This document shows positions 34,634 through 46,622 of a stretch of 64,000 nucleotides of DNA, one piece after another. A program made the position numbers and the translations under genes. Positions within the stretch are counted from its first letter, which is position 1, and each line of letters opens with the position of its first letter. This DNA is from Prinsepia uniflora. Taxonomy: Eukaryota; Streptophyta; Magnoliopsida; Rosales; Rosaceae. Below the pieces are notes generated by a model. It was not told the DNA's origin. It worked only from the letters and a program-made list of their open reading frames with translations, and searched no databases. The DNA is taken from the NCBI GenBank assembly GCA_032719365.1, contig CM064865.1, positions 35,452,065 through 35,516,064 of the forward strand. The letters are read 5' to 3'.

Positions 34634-36095
34634 AATAAATTCCAATTAATCCAATACCACCAAAAGCACATGAGAAGGTCATTTCGGGTATAAAACCAAT
34701 TCTCACAATTCAATATCTAGCCAAAACACAGTATAGTAAATTTCTTGTAAAGCATACAAAGTTGCAATTACTGTAAAATCACCAAAAACCATGTTAAATC
34801 ACATAAATTATACTTAAAAGTTCATCAAGTAAAACACCTTATAAACCATGGAAACCTTCTAGAAATTGCATGCATAGGATTTAGGAAAACAAAAGTCCGC
34901 TCACACGTACCGTACATGTCGTCGAACCGTACTACATGTTTTCCCTTAATATTCGAGAACGTCGCCTTCTGCCAAAAATCACTTGTAAGGGCTAATAACC
35001 ATCCCAATTGACTCACATTTTAATCTCATAAATTTTCGTGAGTTTTAAAGGAATTAAAACGGACCTTAAACTTTCGGACAATCAAAACTACCCCCGAGAC
35101 GATACACGATCGCCTCAAAAATTGTACCCTTATGCTTGTATCGTCGAGAAGAATAACTTTTGTGATGAACACATTCTTAAACAGTGTCCTATGCGCCTAC
35201 ATGCTCCACACGAAGTCCTTGTGCGCAGGCCTCACGTGCAAGGACACTATTCATCACCTTCAGCCATAGTTGACCCGTTTTGCTGGTTTTCAGGTCGCCT
35301 GACCCGGCGATTCGACGCAGCGTTAAAACCTTCATTTTCCCTCCTTTTTCACTTCTGTTTCGTCCCATCTAGTCTAAATCATGCCAGAAAGAGATCCATA
35401 ACTTTAAAACATTAAAACTTACCTCGAAACTATGATGAATAATCACGACTTCTTGATCAGACTTTACTGCACCACCCTGTTGCTCCCTATGTTTAAACCT
35501 TCATCCTATTTGTCTCAAAATACTCCAAGGGACTCACTTAACATGTTTTCGTCCCTGGTTACAAGCCCGAATATCTCCTGCTCACTGTTTTGATCCACTG
35601 CCAAAAATGCTCCATGTTTTCGTCCCACAATTTCGTTCCTCTCCTCTGTTTCCTCTTCACCTTCCTCACTCATATTACTTACCTACTTCTCTCATTTGTC
35701 CCTCACTCTCTCTGGTCTTCTCCTGGTCCTCTCTCTTCCTCACGTTTTTTTTCTTTTTTTTCGGTGCAAGGGTGAGGGAGGGAGGAATCGAGAAACATCT
35801 GAACGTTTGGCACCATCCAAAGATCTTCCAAGTGAAAAAACCAAAATGTCCTTGGTGCATAGTTACCATTTTGCCCTTAGTTGATACTTAACCTGTTTTA
35901 AATCCTTCACAAGTCCAATTTTGACATACTAGCTATCTATGGACTTAGGAGTTTGAGACCATGATAACGGTCTTATCGAAATTCCCAAAAAGTTGTGTTA
36001 ATAAAAAATTCAACATTTTGACTTTTATAAGGGAAAAATCATTTTTTTACCCAATTTTCCCAATTTTGGTTTTCTCAAAGGTCTGGGTCATTTCA
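34634..36095 (-). mobile_element. 5' LTR of element C, 5' piece
   Basis: Continues LTR-C after element A, beginning with the second AATAA (34634-34638). It contains donor GTGAGCGGAC (34904-34895). The right edge TTTCA corresponds to a mutated TGTAA start. Beyond it no LTR homology is seen. Confidence 0.72.
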
Positions 36096-36844
36096 AGCGT
36101 CAATTAAATTTTTTCTTGAAAATCAAAATTAGATAAAGGGAAAATTTAAACGATAAATATAAAAAATAAAATGGTTTGTAATTCCGATTGTTGTCACGCA
36201 ACTTGTATCCCTTTTGTTGATCCTTACTTATTGAAGTACCATGAACTCTTAAGTAAAATTGATGAAATTAAATTGACCATTTTTAGTGCATTGCATTAAA
36301 ATTCAACGTTTAGGAAGAGCCAAGTCAATTATAGGGTGACAAGTGAAGATTGTTTGATGGACATGGTGGTTGAATAGGAATTTAAAAGTACTTTTATTTT
36401 CAGTTTTTCATATCATTTAATATTTTATTTTTATTTAATATATTTAAAAAATGTATTTTTTTATTTAAAATATAAATTTAACCATATATTCTTTAAATGA
36501 TGGATAAAATGGTTAAAATTTGCTAAGAAGGACCAACTTGTGACATTCGATAGAGTTCAAGGGCTAAATAGTATAATAATTTGCCACTTATACTCTATTG
36601 GTATTTCTCTTTACAAATTATGTAGAATGTCTCAAGTTCGAATTTTATTAAAAAATAAAGTTAACATCCATATGTTTGGAGGTCTTTCACACATCTAAAA
36701 CAATCTTAATATTTATGCTCCAAATTATGTAGAATGTCTCAAGTTTGAATTTTATTAAAAAATAAAGTCAATATCCATATGTTTGGAGGTCTCTCACACA
36801 TCTAAAACAATCTTTACATTTATGCTGTATCATTGTGGAGTTTC
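36096..36844. other. Unassigned AT-rich DNA with a 107-bp tandem duplication
   Basis: No gene or element recognised. Two copies of a 107-bp unit lie at 36614-36720 and 36721-36827 (both start CAAATTATGTAGAATGTCTC). The last five bases, GTTTC (36840-36844), are the left target duplication of element B. Confidence 0.7.
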
Positions 36845-36972
36845 TGTAACGACCCGTCCCGAATATCGGGATTTAATAATATTTAATTGTGAATTACTAA
36901 TCTGGGATTAGTTGGGCGATTTCGGACGAATTGTGCAAAATGACCGTTTTGCCCCTAGGCGTGGGCAAAACG

Positions 36973-37039
36973 TTGACTTTTAATTCGGACGGTCAAATGG
37001 ACTTTGACCGATGACCGTGACGTAGTTCGGGACGTCACG
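36973..37039 (+). promoter_or_regulatory. U3 W-box and TGACGT cluster (B2)
   Basis: Same order as in B1: TTGAC, GGTCAA...TTGACC, then CGTGACGT...ACGTCACG (37016-37039). About 130-195 bp from the LTR start. Confidence 0.5.
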
Positions 37040-38758
37040 AGTTCATAGACAGGTGGCACGTTCGATTCCGACGTTCGTGGTGAAAGTTATGATGTACGGA
37101 AGTGTAAGGGCATTTTCGTAATTTGAACGTAATAAGGGGGAAATGTTGACTTTTCGATCGGGAGGTCCGATGGCCGAGGACCGAGGACCGTTAGGAAGGT
37201 CTCGATGCCCTGAGTTCGTAGACAGGCGGCACGCATCAATCGGAGTCCGTATGACCGAGTTACGGGTCAGGATGCGTGAGGGGCATTTTGGTAATTTTCT
37301 GCACAAGGGCAGAATTGTAATTTCACACGGGGGGTACTGTTTCATTGAACAGCCGTGAAGGTGGATGCTTTGTGCGATCGATCCCGTGATTGTTTATCAA
37401 TTTAATTGAGTTAATTGGGTCAGTTTGAGGTGGAATCGCACATATGACGGTGCTGGCAATCAATCACATGAACATGGGCACTGTTTTATCATGTTTTCGG
37501 GTCAGTGCAGGGAATTTACACAGTGGACTGAGGGGCACTTTAGGATGCTTTTAATGGTTGATTTAGATCGATAGAATGGAGAGTGAGTCGAGAGGATGAC
37601 TCTGAGATTGAGAATGTGAGGATTGGAGTGAGAATGGTGGAGGAATGCTCAAAAACCCGAAACTGGTTTCTGGGAAAATCAAATTCAAACTTCCAGTTTT
37701 AGGCTAGTCCAAGCCTAATTGATGATGGATTGAGCTTCCTGGAACTTCAACGAGTCGAACTAGATGAAATGGGGCAAGCTTTGGGGCTCCTAGGGCCGTG
37801 AACGGACGAGGTGGACGGCCGGAAAACTCGAGCTTGAGTTGTGGTGATTGAGGTAATGTCGTGTTCAATTAATCATGCTAATTGGTTCGTGTTAGTCCTT
37901 ATATGCTTCATATGAAGTTAATTTGACAATGGTTGAGGATTGATGGAGTTTTGGTGATTGACCCGTTTTGGGTGATCACGGGTTGATGGCTTGATTAGGG
38001 AATGGTTGATGTTGATCGATGTCACATAACTGAAATTCATATGCTAATGATTGTTTTAGGATCAAGAACGGATTGAATTGATGTCGAATTGGGTGTGATT
38101 GAACCGGATCCTATCGCGGGTAATCAGACCCGTTTACCAGACAAACGGGTGAAGATGGTGACTGTAGCAGTCACTGTAGCAGGCGCGTGGCTTTCACACG
38201 CAGCCACTCACGGCGGCGCGTGACGGCGCGTGGACACGAATCTCGAGGTGAGGTCAACATGACTTTTATCCTATACAATGTAACGAACATTTTGGCGTTG
38301 GTTTCATGTCGATCGGATCCCGTTTCGTTATTGTTCGGGATGTCCGAAGGTTTTAAATCGATTTTAAAAATACTTAAAAATTCGGGAAAATTACGGGACT
38401 TGAAAAGGATGTTAATGATGAGGTTAGTGATCCTCTAATGTGATTTGAACAGGATTGGGAGTCCCGGTGATAGTGGTGTGGCCCGGGAAGGCCTATGGCA
38501 CGCGTATCGAGGGACCCGGTTAAACGGTCTGTGAGTGGACATTGATTTCATAAATTCGATGCATGCATAACTGTTTTATGATTGTTATAATTATGATTAA
38601 ATGATTTACTTTGGATATCGGTGAATTTAAAATGATTTCACGTATTTCGAGGTGAATTACGTATTTGCACGTAAATCGAGGTTTTCTGGATTTGCACTGA
38701 TTTCCATAAATATGGATGGATATGATTTCATGAAACGGTTACGGATTTGATAAAGTAA

Positions 38759-39305
38759 AATCGGGTCAGGGGCCCAGTTAACTTGTTAATCGGGCCAGGG
38801 GCCCAATTGAATTATGAAATCGGGTCAGGGGCCCAGTTGACTTATGAAATCGGGCCAGGGGCCCAGTTGACTTATATATGTGATTTCGGGTCGGGGACCC
38901 TAAAATGGAATTGAATAAACTATTTCGGATTTGATTCAACTATTTGGACTTATGACGGTTTTATGGAAATTCGGGGCAGGGCCCTTGTGATATTTTGGAA
39001 ATGAATAATAAAATGTGTTCCATAAAACCATCTCGATATGAGGATATTTATATCCTGGTCTCCTCCAAGTGTCGGGGACACTGGAGAAGTCACGGTGCAT
39101 TGCCTGCGAGGGCTCATTGTACGGAGCTACCGGACCGTATAGTGATCCAGGAGCAGGATTGTTGGACGTCATGGACGTCAGACATCGGGGATGTCAGAGA
39201 TATGGACCCGGTGAGACCCCGGGCAGCACGCGTTGCTTAATACCGTGAGATATGACGTCTGGAACGTCAAGCGTCTAGGACACCAGGCATCGGGGATGCC
39301 GGAGA
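38759..39305 (+). repeat. Mini-hairpin array of B2
   Basis: Four AGG-loop units (38763-38775, 38792-38804, 38822-38834, 38852-38864) against two in B1; the first and third read GGGTC-AGG-GGCCC with a U-G pair. Then GGGTC-GGG-GACCC (38888-38900), AGGATA-TTTA-TATCCT (39041-39056), GTGTC-GGG-GACAC (39069-39081), GACGTC-ATG-GACGTC (39165-39179), GACATC-GGG-GATGTC (39181-39195), GCAGC-ACGC-GTTGC (39223-39236), TGACGT-CTGGA-ACGTCA (39253-39269) and GGCATC-GGG-GATGCC (39286-39300). One unit (39270-39284) is broken by GACGCT becoming GACACC. Confidence 0.9.
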
Positions 39306-39731
39306 TGGAAAAACAATAAATGAATATTACTGGATTGATGAAATAACTCTTGGATTGACTTTTGGAATTTGAAACTATGCTTTGGTTTCCGGGCTAAGGC
39401 CCTAATGGTTATTTCTAAATAAATATGGGATTATTGGGTTTTGGTGCATGCATATGATTTTACTGAGGGGCATAAATGTCTTATAAATGTTTTAAGCAGA
39501 CTTGTTTATTTTCGTCCACTCACAGCTTTTGTTTTTAATGCCCTTCAGGTTGATTCCGGATATGACTGCAGCAGAGACTGGGACATCATACACCTCCTCC
39601 ATCGATCCTTACGCACTCTGGAAGCCCGGTTGGGCAATGGCAACAGGTTATCCCTTGTCCGACACCTCTTGTCAGACGGGAGCACGTCACATTCCATGGT
39701 AATCCCGGGGGGATTGGGATGAGTTGTGTCA

Positions 39732-42700
39732 AGTGGTATCAGAGCAGGTTTTGCTCTTTGGTGCGCGAAGGACGAGGGTGTGATGTCTCTTTGGGCTGCA
39801 GTTCCGTTGTCAACCTGATAGATAGTTTTGGGTTTGTATGGTGAATTGGGTGTGTTTGGCCCGATACGCCGTGCATTGATGCGATTCAACCCAGGTGGGG
39901 TTGTATTCGATTAACTGGTAATGTGGGACCGTCGGTTCGGTCATGTGATGATGGATTGTTGTGCCACTAGGCACAGCTAGGTTCAGGGAACCCCATTGGA
40001 ATAATGTTATGGAAGTACGAAACTCAGTTGAGTATTGGTCTAAGTTTTGGACCCTAGTAGTGTTGGCTAGTATACGGGGTGTTGGTGCATCGGAGTTAGC
40101 CGATGACCTTCGTGGTGGAATCCACGATGGAACCCACGTTGAGTTAATGATTGGATTGGATTGGACGTCTATACGATGTCAGGACCGCGGGGTCGGTCTG
40201 GTTGTGGATTTTACTGCAGAGTGTAGTTGGGTTCGGTGGAACCCTAGGGTGTGAGTTTGGAACCCTAAATTATAATTGATGGACCGAAAGGTGAACCTTA
40301 AGTGAGAACTTGTGCTGCGACGTGCGGCTAAGGTCGTGGATGACCATGTGGATGACTCTATTGAGTCTAGTCAGGATTATGGGTTTCGATCCACGGATGC
40401 GGTTATGAGGAAATATGGAATCCCGTGTTGGATCGAATATTAGTGTGATGTGGGGATACGGATCTTGACAACGATGACTGTTGGTCGACAGTTGTGTCGA
40501 GATGACTGGCTATCGAGGGTATTTGGTGTGGCTTCCACACTTGGGGATCAGGGGATGTTCAGGGAACGTCCATTATCCTGATGTGCCAGTGGTCAAATTG
40601 GAGGTACCCATAGTCGTGGGGTACGAGTGCTGTTACGGGATCGTCGTTCGTAATGAACGGAGATCCAGGGTAACAACTTTGCACACTGTGTGCTAGCATG
40701 GATGTTCGTGTGCTAGCATGGGTGTTCGTGTGCTATGTATAGATGTTGGTATGGTGATACCTTTATGCCAATACTAGTATGGATGCCTGTGTGCTGATAC
40801 TGGTGTTGATGATGGTGCGTTGGTATTGGTACTAGCACTGGTGCAGGTGTCAGTGATTGTGATGACGATGAGCCACCAGTTGGCGTGTGGCTCTGTCGTG
40901 ATAGGCAGATGATTGGTTTCTGCGACTCAGAGGTGGTTGAGTCTTGGACTGGATGGGTTCCAGTGGAGGTTGTGATGTGTTGGGATAAGTCCCAACAGAA
41001 TTATGATGACAAGTGATGAATGGATCAAATGGTATGATTGAAACTTGGGGAATCTGGGGACGATGTTCCCTACGTCATGCGAATCAGTGGACTTGGGGAG
41101 TTGTTGTCAACTCCGAGATGGGTAAGATTGTGTACTGCTTATATTCCCTGGAAGTACAAGGAAATTATGGAAAAATTGGAAAAGTCGGGGAAACCATTCG
41201 TGGTATTGTTGCTGGATTTTGTGATTGTGAATCACTTGGAACCGAGGATTGAACCTGTTTAGGTTGAGATGTGAGACATGGCAGTATGGTATTCACATCC
41301 AGGCAGAGTTGAGGAAATTTCCGTTCGGAATCGGGGTGTGTGCATACATGATTATTGGCGGACGTGAGGTCCGAGTAATGAATTGATTTTGGACACGTGG
41401 TGGTCCAAGTGAGGTATGGACATGGGCAGTCCAGTAGTTGGACTTGACATCTCATTGGGAGCATGTCTGTTTCCAACATGGTTGGAACTCCCGATTTGGG
41501 GAGAGTTGTGATTGGGGGAACGAGATGAGTGCTCGTTTCCGCATCGGTGATTGGTATCCTGAAGTCTTTGGGGTTGACTTCTTATTTTCTGCCGTGGCAG
41601 ATGATGATTGTTGCTACCAGTACGTTGAGCGTGTATTGGTAGGTGGACCCATGTTTGGCCTTGGGTCATTGGACACAAGAAGTTGTGTGTGATCTTGGAT
41701 TTGGTGGTGAAATGCGAGGTCATCTTTCCACCAAGGGGAATTTGGCGAAGGATTCAATTGAGGGTGTAAGACCCTACGATCAGCTTTCAGATGGATTGCT
41801 TGCTATGTGAACATGTGTGGATCTTAGGTGGATCTGATTTGTGATGTTGTCGACTTTGGTCGATGCGACGATCTAGGATCGTGATGTTACTTGTCGGGTG
41901 ACGTAGCGATGGATATGGATTGTGATCTTGATGATCCAGATGGGTGGAGAGTTTATCACTCTTACCTTGATATGTGAGTCGTAAATGACGGGACTGAACT
42001 TCTTTTCGGAGTGAGTCCATATGGTTTGTGACTTGGTTGAGTAGGTTTCCGATGTGGTCGGATTTTGTCAACCTTTGACGTGTGGATATTGGGATTGGCT
42101 TCCCTATGAAGTCAATCGAATGTTTTGGGCAGGCAACCGATAGGTTCGGTTATGTTACGTCTTGGTGGACGTAAACGAGATTTTGGGTTTTGGAATCGAA
42201 TTTCTGGGTGATGATTCAGGATTCGATTGCGAAGCTCGAAAATGGATTACTGGATTTGGGTGCGGAATGATTATTCCAATGCTAGCTTACGGAATAATGA
42301 TTTCGGATTCGGATTTGGGCATGGATTGATAATATGATGTTGGGTTCGGATTCGGGATTTCTTACGAAATTGCGGATTCGGATTCGGAATTGGAACTAGA
42401 TGACGGGTGGAGTTCGTTTTGTCTCATGTTGGTTTGGGGCAAAGGAACTTCATTATTAGAACGTGTTTGGCTATGACCTGGGTGGTTATAGGTAGATTGA
42501 TGGATTGAGGTGCGTACAGGGTACGTTGTACGAGGATTGATACTGGTTAGGCTGAGTGGTGCCTAATGGCGGTACATGGGATGTACCAGTGGTGTGTAAC
42601 TAATGTGTTCGTAATCGGCTTGGTTCTGATAGCATTTGTTTGGCTGTATTGTGGACTGGGCATTGGATACTGTGCGCTGGGCAGATTGATCTTGTCGGGT

Positions 42701-43458
42701 TTAGTGATTTTATGAGTAGGTGCTCTTAGCCATGGTTGGTTTGTGGAACCCTAGTATTGAGATGTGTGTTCACTGCTGGGCTGGTATTCAATGTGTTCCA
42801 GTTACACCACTTGATGGAGTAAGTTGACGGTATTCGTACACTCAGGATGAGTGAATTGGTGGTCAGAGTAACCACGAGTAGCCTTGTGTGATGTTTTCAC
42901 ACCGTGATTTCCCAGAGTTTTGGTTCGCTGAGGAAGTCGGCAATTATGGACATTGAGAGTATTTTGTGTCGCAGGATTGGGCTTGCCCTGCGAATTGAGA
43001 TCATGTGGTTGATCTTGTGCTACATCGAGAGTGATGTAGTACGTGGTGTTGTCACCGACGGACAGATGGTTGGAGCCTTACTAGGGTGGTAAGTTTTGTG
43101 ATGACTGTTGACTGATGGTGTCAGCATGGACTGACAAATGAGATTTGGTGACTCCCGATGGGAGCAAATGTAAGGATATATTGGCAATAGAAGGGAACCG
43201 TCTAGCAGAAGGAGTCAGCTAAATGGTTAAGCGATTTTATCACGAATCAGGTGATTATGTCCACTCGAGGTGGTCGAATGTTGTTGATTGTGACGTATGA
43301 CTGTGATGGGATGTCTGGGTACAGACGAGGCTGGTGTTGTCCCAGTATGTGGGTGTACAAGTGTACACATGGTTTGAGGTCGAAATGTTTTCCACAAGGT
43401 GGTTGTGGAATAAGGTTGTTGGTAATTTCGAGGACGAAATTCTTTAAGGAGGGAAGGT
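39732..43458 (+). other. Non-coding interior of element B
   Basis: Opens with a primer site (AGTGGTATCAGAGCA, 39732-39746) and closes with GGTAATTTCGAGGACGAAATT and polypurine AAGGAGGGAAGGT. Open frames stay below about 125 codons and none shows a gag, protease, RT, integrase or chromodomain motif. Small features: a 20-bp repeat around GTGTGCTAGCATGG (40688-40735) and a tract rich in GGATTCGG (about 42185-42400). The length and the lack of coding sequence fit a large retrotransposon derivative. Confidence 0.8.
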
Positions 43459-43586
43459 TGTAACGACCCGTCCTGAATATCGGGATTTAATAATATTTAA
43501 TTGTGACTTACTAATCTGGGATTAGTTGGGCGATTTCGGACGAATTGTGCAAAATGACCGTTTTGCCCCTAGGCGTGGGCAAAATG

Positions 43587-43653
43587 TTGACTTTTAATTC
43601 GGACGGTCAAATGGACTTTGACCGATGACCGTGACGTAGTTCGGGACGTCACG
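43587..43653 (+). promoter_or_regulatory. U3 W-box and TGACGT cluster (B3)
   Basis: TTGAC (43587-43591), GGTCAA...TTGACC, CGTGACGT...ACGTCACG (43630-43653). Because this LTR is the one nearest HCF107, these motifs could in principle act on the gene from about 3 kb upstream. Confidence 0.45.
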
Positions 43654-45372
43654 AGTTCATAGACAGGTGGCACGTTCGATTCCGACGTTCGTGGTGAAAG
43701 TTATGATGTACGGAAGTGTAAGGACATTTTCGTAATTTGAACGTAATAAGGGGGAAATGTTGACTTTTCGATCGGGAGGTCCGATGGCCGAGGACTGAGG
43801 ACCGTTAGGAAGGTCTCGATGCCCTGAGTTCGTAGACAGACGGCACGCATCTATCGGAGTCCGTATGACCGAGTTACGGGTCAGGATGCGTGAGGGGCAT
43901 TTTGGTAATTTTCTGCACAAGGGCAGAATTGTAATTTCACAGGGGGGGTACTGTTTCATTGAACAGCGGTGAAGGTGGATGATTTTTGCGATCGATCCCG
44001 TGATTGTTTATCAATTTAATTGAGTTAATTGGGTCAGTTTGAGGTGGAATCGCACATATGATGGTGCTAGCAATCAATCACATGAACATGGGCACTATTT
44101 TATCATGTTTTCGGGTCAGTGCAGGGAATTTACACAGTGGACTGAGGGGCACTTTAGGATGCTTTTAATGGTTGATTTAGATCGATAGAATGGAGAGTGA
44201 GTCGAGAGGATGACTCTGAGATTGAGAATGAGAGGATTGGAGTGAGAATGGTGGAGGAATGCTCAAAAACCCGAAACTGGTTTCTGGGAAAATCAAATTC
44301 AAACTTCCAGTTTTAGGCCAGCCCAAGCCTAATTGATGATGGATTGAGCTTCCTGGAACTTCAACGAGTCGAACCAGATCAAATGGGGCAAGCTTTGGGG
44401 CTCCTAGGGCCGTGAACGGACGAGGTGGACGGCCGGAAAACTCGAGCTTGAGTTGTGGTGATTGAGGTAATGTCGTGTTAAATTAATCATGCTAATTGGT
44501 TCGTGTTAGTCCTTATATGCTTCATATGAAGTTAATTTGACAATGGTTGAGGATTGATGGAGTTTTGGTGATTGACCCGTTTTGGGTGATCACGGGTTGA
44601 TGGCTTGATTAGGGAATGGTTGATGTTGATCGATGTCACATAACTGAAATTCATATGCTAATGATTGTTTTAGGATCAAGAACGGATTGAATTGATGTCG
44701 AATTGGGTGTGATTGAACCGGATCCTATCGCGGGTAATCAGACCCGTTTACCAGACAAACGGGTGAAGATGGTGACTGTAGCAGTCACTGTAGCAGGCGC
44801 GTGGCTTTCACGCGCAGCCACTCACGGCGGCGCGTGACGGCGCGTGGACACGAATCTCAAGGTGAGGTCAACATGACTTTTATCCTATACAATGTAACGA
44901 ACATTTTGGCGTTGGTTTCGTGTCGATCGGATCCCGTTTCGTTATTGTTCGGGATGTCCGAAGGTTTTAAATCGATTTTAAAAATACTTAAAAATTCGGG
45001 AAAATTACGGGACTTGAATAGGATGTTAATGATGAGGTTAGTGATCCTCTAATGTGATTTGAACAGGATTGGGAGTCCCGGTGATAGTGGTGTGGCCCGG
45101 GAAGGCCTATGGCACGCGTATCGAGGCACTCGGTTAAACGGTCTGTGAGTGGACATTGGTTTCATAAATTCGATGCATGCATAAATGTTTTATGATTGTT
45201 ATAATTATGATTAAATGATTTACTTTGGATATCGGTGAATTTAAAATGATTTCACGTATTTCGAGGTGAATTACGTATTTGCACGTAAATCGAGGTTTTC
45301 TGGATTTGCACTGATTTCTATAAATATGGATGGATATGATTTCATGAAACGGTTACGGATTTGATAAAGTAA

Positions 45373-45920
45373 AATCGGGCCAGGGGCCCAGTTAACTTGT
45401 TAATCGGGCCAGGGGCCCAATTGAATTATGAAATCGGGTCAGGGGCCCAGTTGACTTATGAAATCGGGCCAGGGGCCCAGTTGACTTATATATGTGATTT
45501 CGGGTCGGAGACCCTAAAATGGAATTGAATAAACTATTTCGGATTTGATTCAACTATTTGGACTTATGACGGTTTTATGAAAATTCGGGGCAGGGCCCTT
45601 GTGATATTTTGGAAATGAATAATAAAATGTGTTCCATAAAACCATCTCGATATGAGGATATTTATATCCTGGTCTCCTCCAAGTGTCGGGGACACTGGAG
45701 AAGTCACAGTGCATTGCCTGCGAGGGCTCATTGTACGGAGCTACCGGACCGTATAGTGATCCAGGAGCAGGATTGCTGGACGTCATGGACGTCAGACATC
45801 GGGGATGTCAGAGGTATGGACCCGGTGAGACCCCGGGCAGCACGCGTTGCTTAATACCGTGAGATATGACGTCTGGAACGTCAAGCGTCCAGGACGCCAG
45901 GCATCGGGGATGCCGGAGAT
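45373..45920 (+). repeat. Mini-hairpin array of B3
   Basis: Four AGG-loop units (45377-45389, 45406-45418, 45436-45448, 45466-45478), GGGTC-GGA-GACCC (45502-45514), GCGTC-CAG-GACGC (45885-45897), GGCATC-GGG-GATGCC (45900-45914), plus the others seen in B1 and B2. Differences from B1 and B2 fall mostly in loops (GGG to GGA, TAG to CAG). Confidence 0.88.
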
Positions 45921-46346
45921 GGAAAAACAATAAATGAATATTACTGGATTGATGAAATAACTCTTGGATTGACTTTTGGAATTTGAAACTATGCTTTGGT
46001 TTCCGGGCTAAGGCCCTAATGGTTATTTCTAAATAAATATGGGATTATTGGGTTTTGGTGCATGCATATGATTTTACTGAGGGGCATAAATGTCTTATAA
46101 ATGTTTTAAGCAGACTTGTTTATTTTCGTCCACTCACAGCTTTTGTTTTTAATGCCCTTTCAGGTTGATTCCGGATATGACTGCAGCAGAGACTGGGACA
46201 TCATACACCTCCTCCATCGATCCTTACGCACTCTGGAAGCCCAGTTGGGCAATGACAACAGGTTATCCCTTGTCCGACACCTCTTGTCAGACGGGAGCAC
46301 GTCACATTCTTTGGTAATCCCGGGGGGATTGGGATGAGTCGTGTTA

Positions 46347-46622
46347 GTTTCCCTAAAACCCTACTTTATATGTCATTGGTATGTGTTGTTTTATAACAAC
46401 AAAATAGAAGAGAAATGAAATTCTTCTTGAAAAAGAACAAAAAACAATAGAAGAGAAATTTGTAGGGTCCAGAAGTACACACGTCCAAAATCATAGGAAA
46501 ATATGGTAGTCCATAAGGGTATAATGGTAATTGAAGAAGCAATGTTCTTCCCTTACCCGCCTCACATTCATTTCAACGTGGATCATACACTACGTACAGT
46601 TTAATCCGTTCAACTCAGAGAA
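46347..46622 (+). promoter_or_regulatory. Short upstream region of the HCF107-like gene
   Basis: Only 276 bp separate the end of element B from the start codon, so the promoter core and 5' UTR must lie here or within the LTR. ACTTTATATG near 46362 is a possible TATA-like sequence; no element can be assigned firmly. The first five bases are the right target duplication of B. Confidence 0.45.
46524..46604 (+). other. Possible upstream ORF
   Basis: An ATG at 46524, with a second in-frame ATG at 46542, reads to TAA at 46602-46604, 18 bp before the main start. It is in the same frame as the main ORF but separated from it by this stop. Whether it lies in the mRNA depends on the unknown transcription start. 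Confidence 0.3.

Larger units (their letters stand above)
36845..39731 (+). repeat. 5' LTR of element B (B2)
   Basis: 2887 bp. GT 37853-37854 (TGAG|GTAATG), AG 38451-38452, 78-nt exon 38453-38530, donor GTGAGTGGAC 38531-38540, partner GTCCACTCAC 39514-39523, acceptor CTTCAG|G (AG 39547-39548). The first putative intron is 600 nt, against 599 in B1. Confidence 0.93.
36845..46346 (+). mobile_element. Element B: large non-coding LTR element (LARD-like)
   Basis: 5' LTR 36845-39731, interior 39732-43458, 3' LTR 43459-46346, target duplication GTTTC (36840-36844 and 46347-46351). The 3' LTR ends TGTTA instead of TGTCA, a point change. The two LTRs look nearly identical, so this is among the youngest insertions in the window. 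No gag or pol motif is found in 3.7 kb of interior. The primer site and polypurine tract are good, so it could be moved by proteins of a related Tekay element. Confidence 0.93.
43459..46346 (+). repeat. 3' LTR of element B (B3)
   Basis: 2888 bp. GT 44467-44468, AG 45065-45066, 78-nt exon 45067-45144, donor GTGAGTGGAC 45145-45154, partner GTCCACTCAC 46128-46137, acceptor TTTCAG|G (AG 46162-46163). It ends 276 bp before the HCF107 start codon, in the same orientation as the gene. Confidence 0.93.

Noticed and set aside
36614..36827. Possible SINE, because TCAAGTTCGAATTTT resembles a tRNA B box
   Set aside because: No A box or poly(A) tail at the right spacing; better described as a tandem duplication.
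41038..41262. A possible small gene inside element B
   Set aside because: The protein-like composition alone is not enough; there is no family, no splice or promoter context, and it lies in a retroelement interior.
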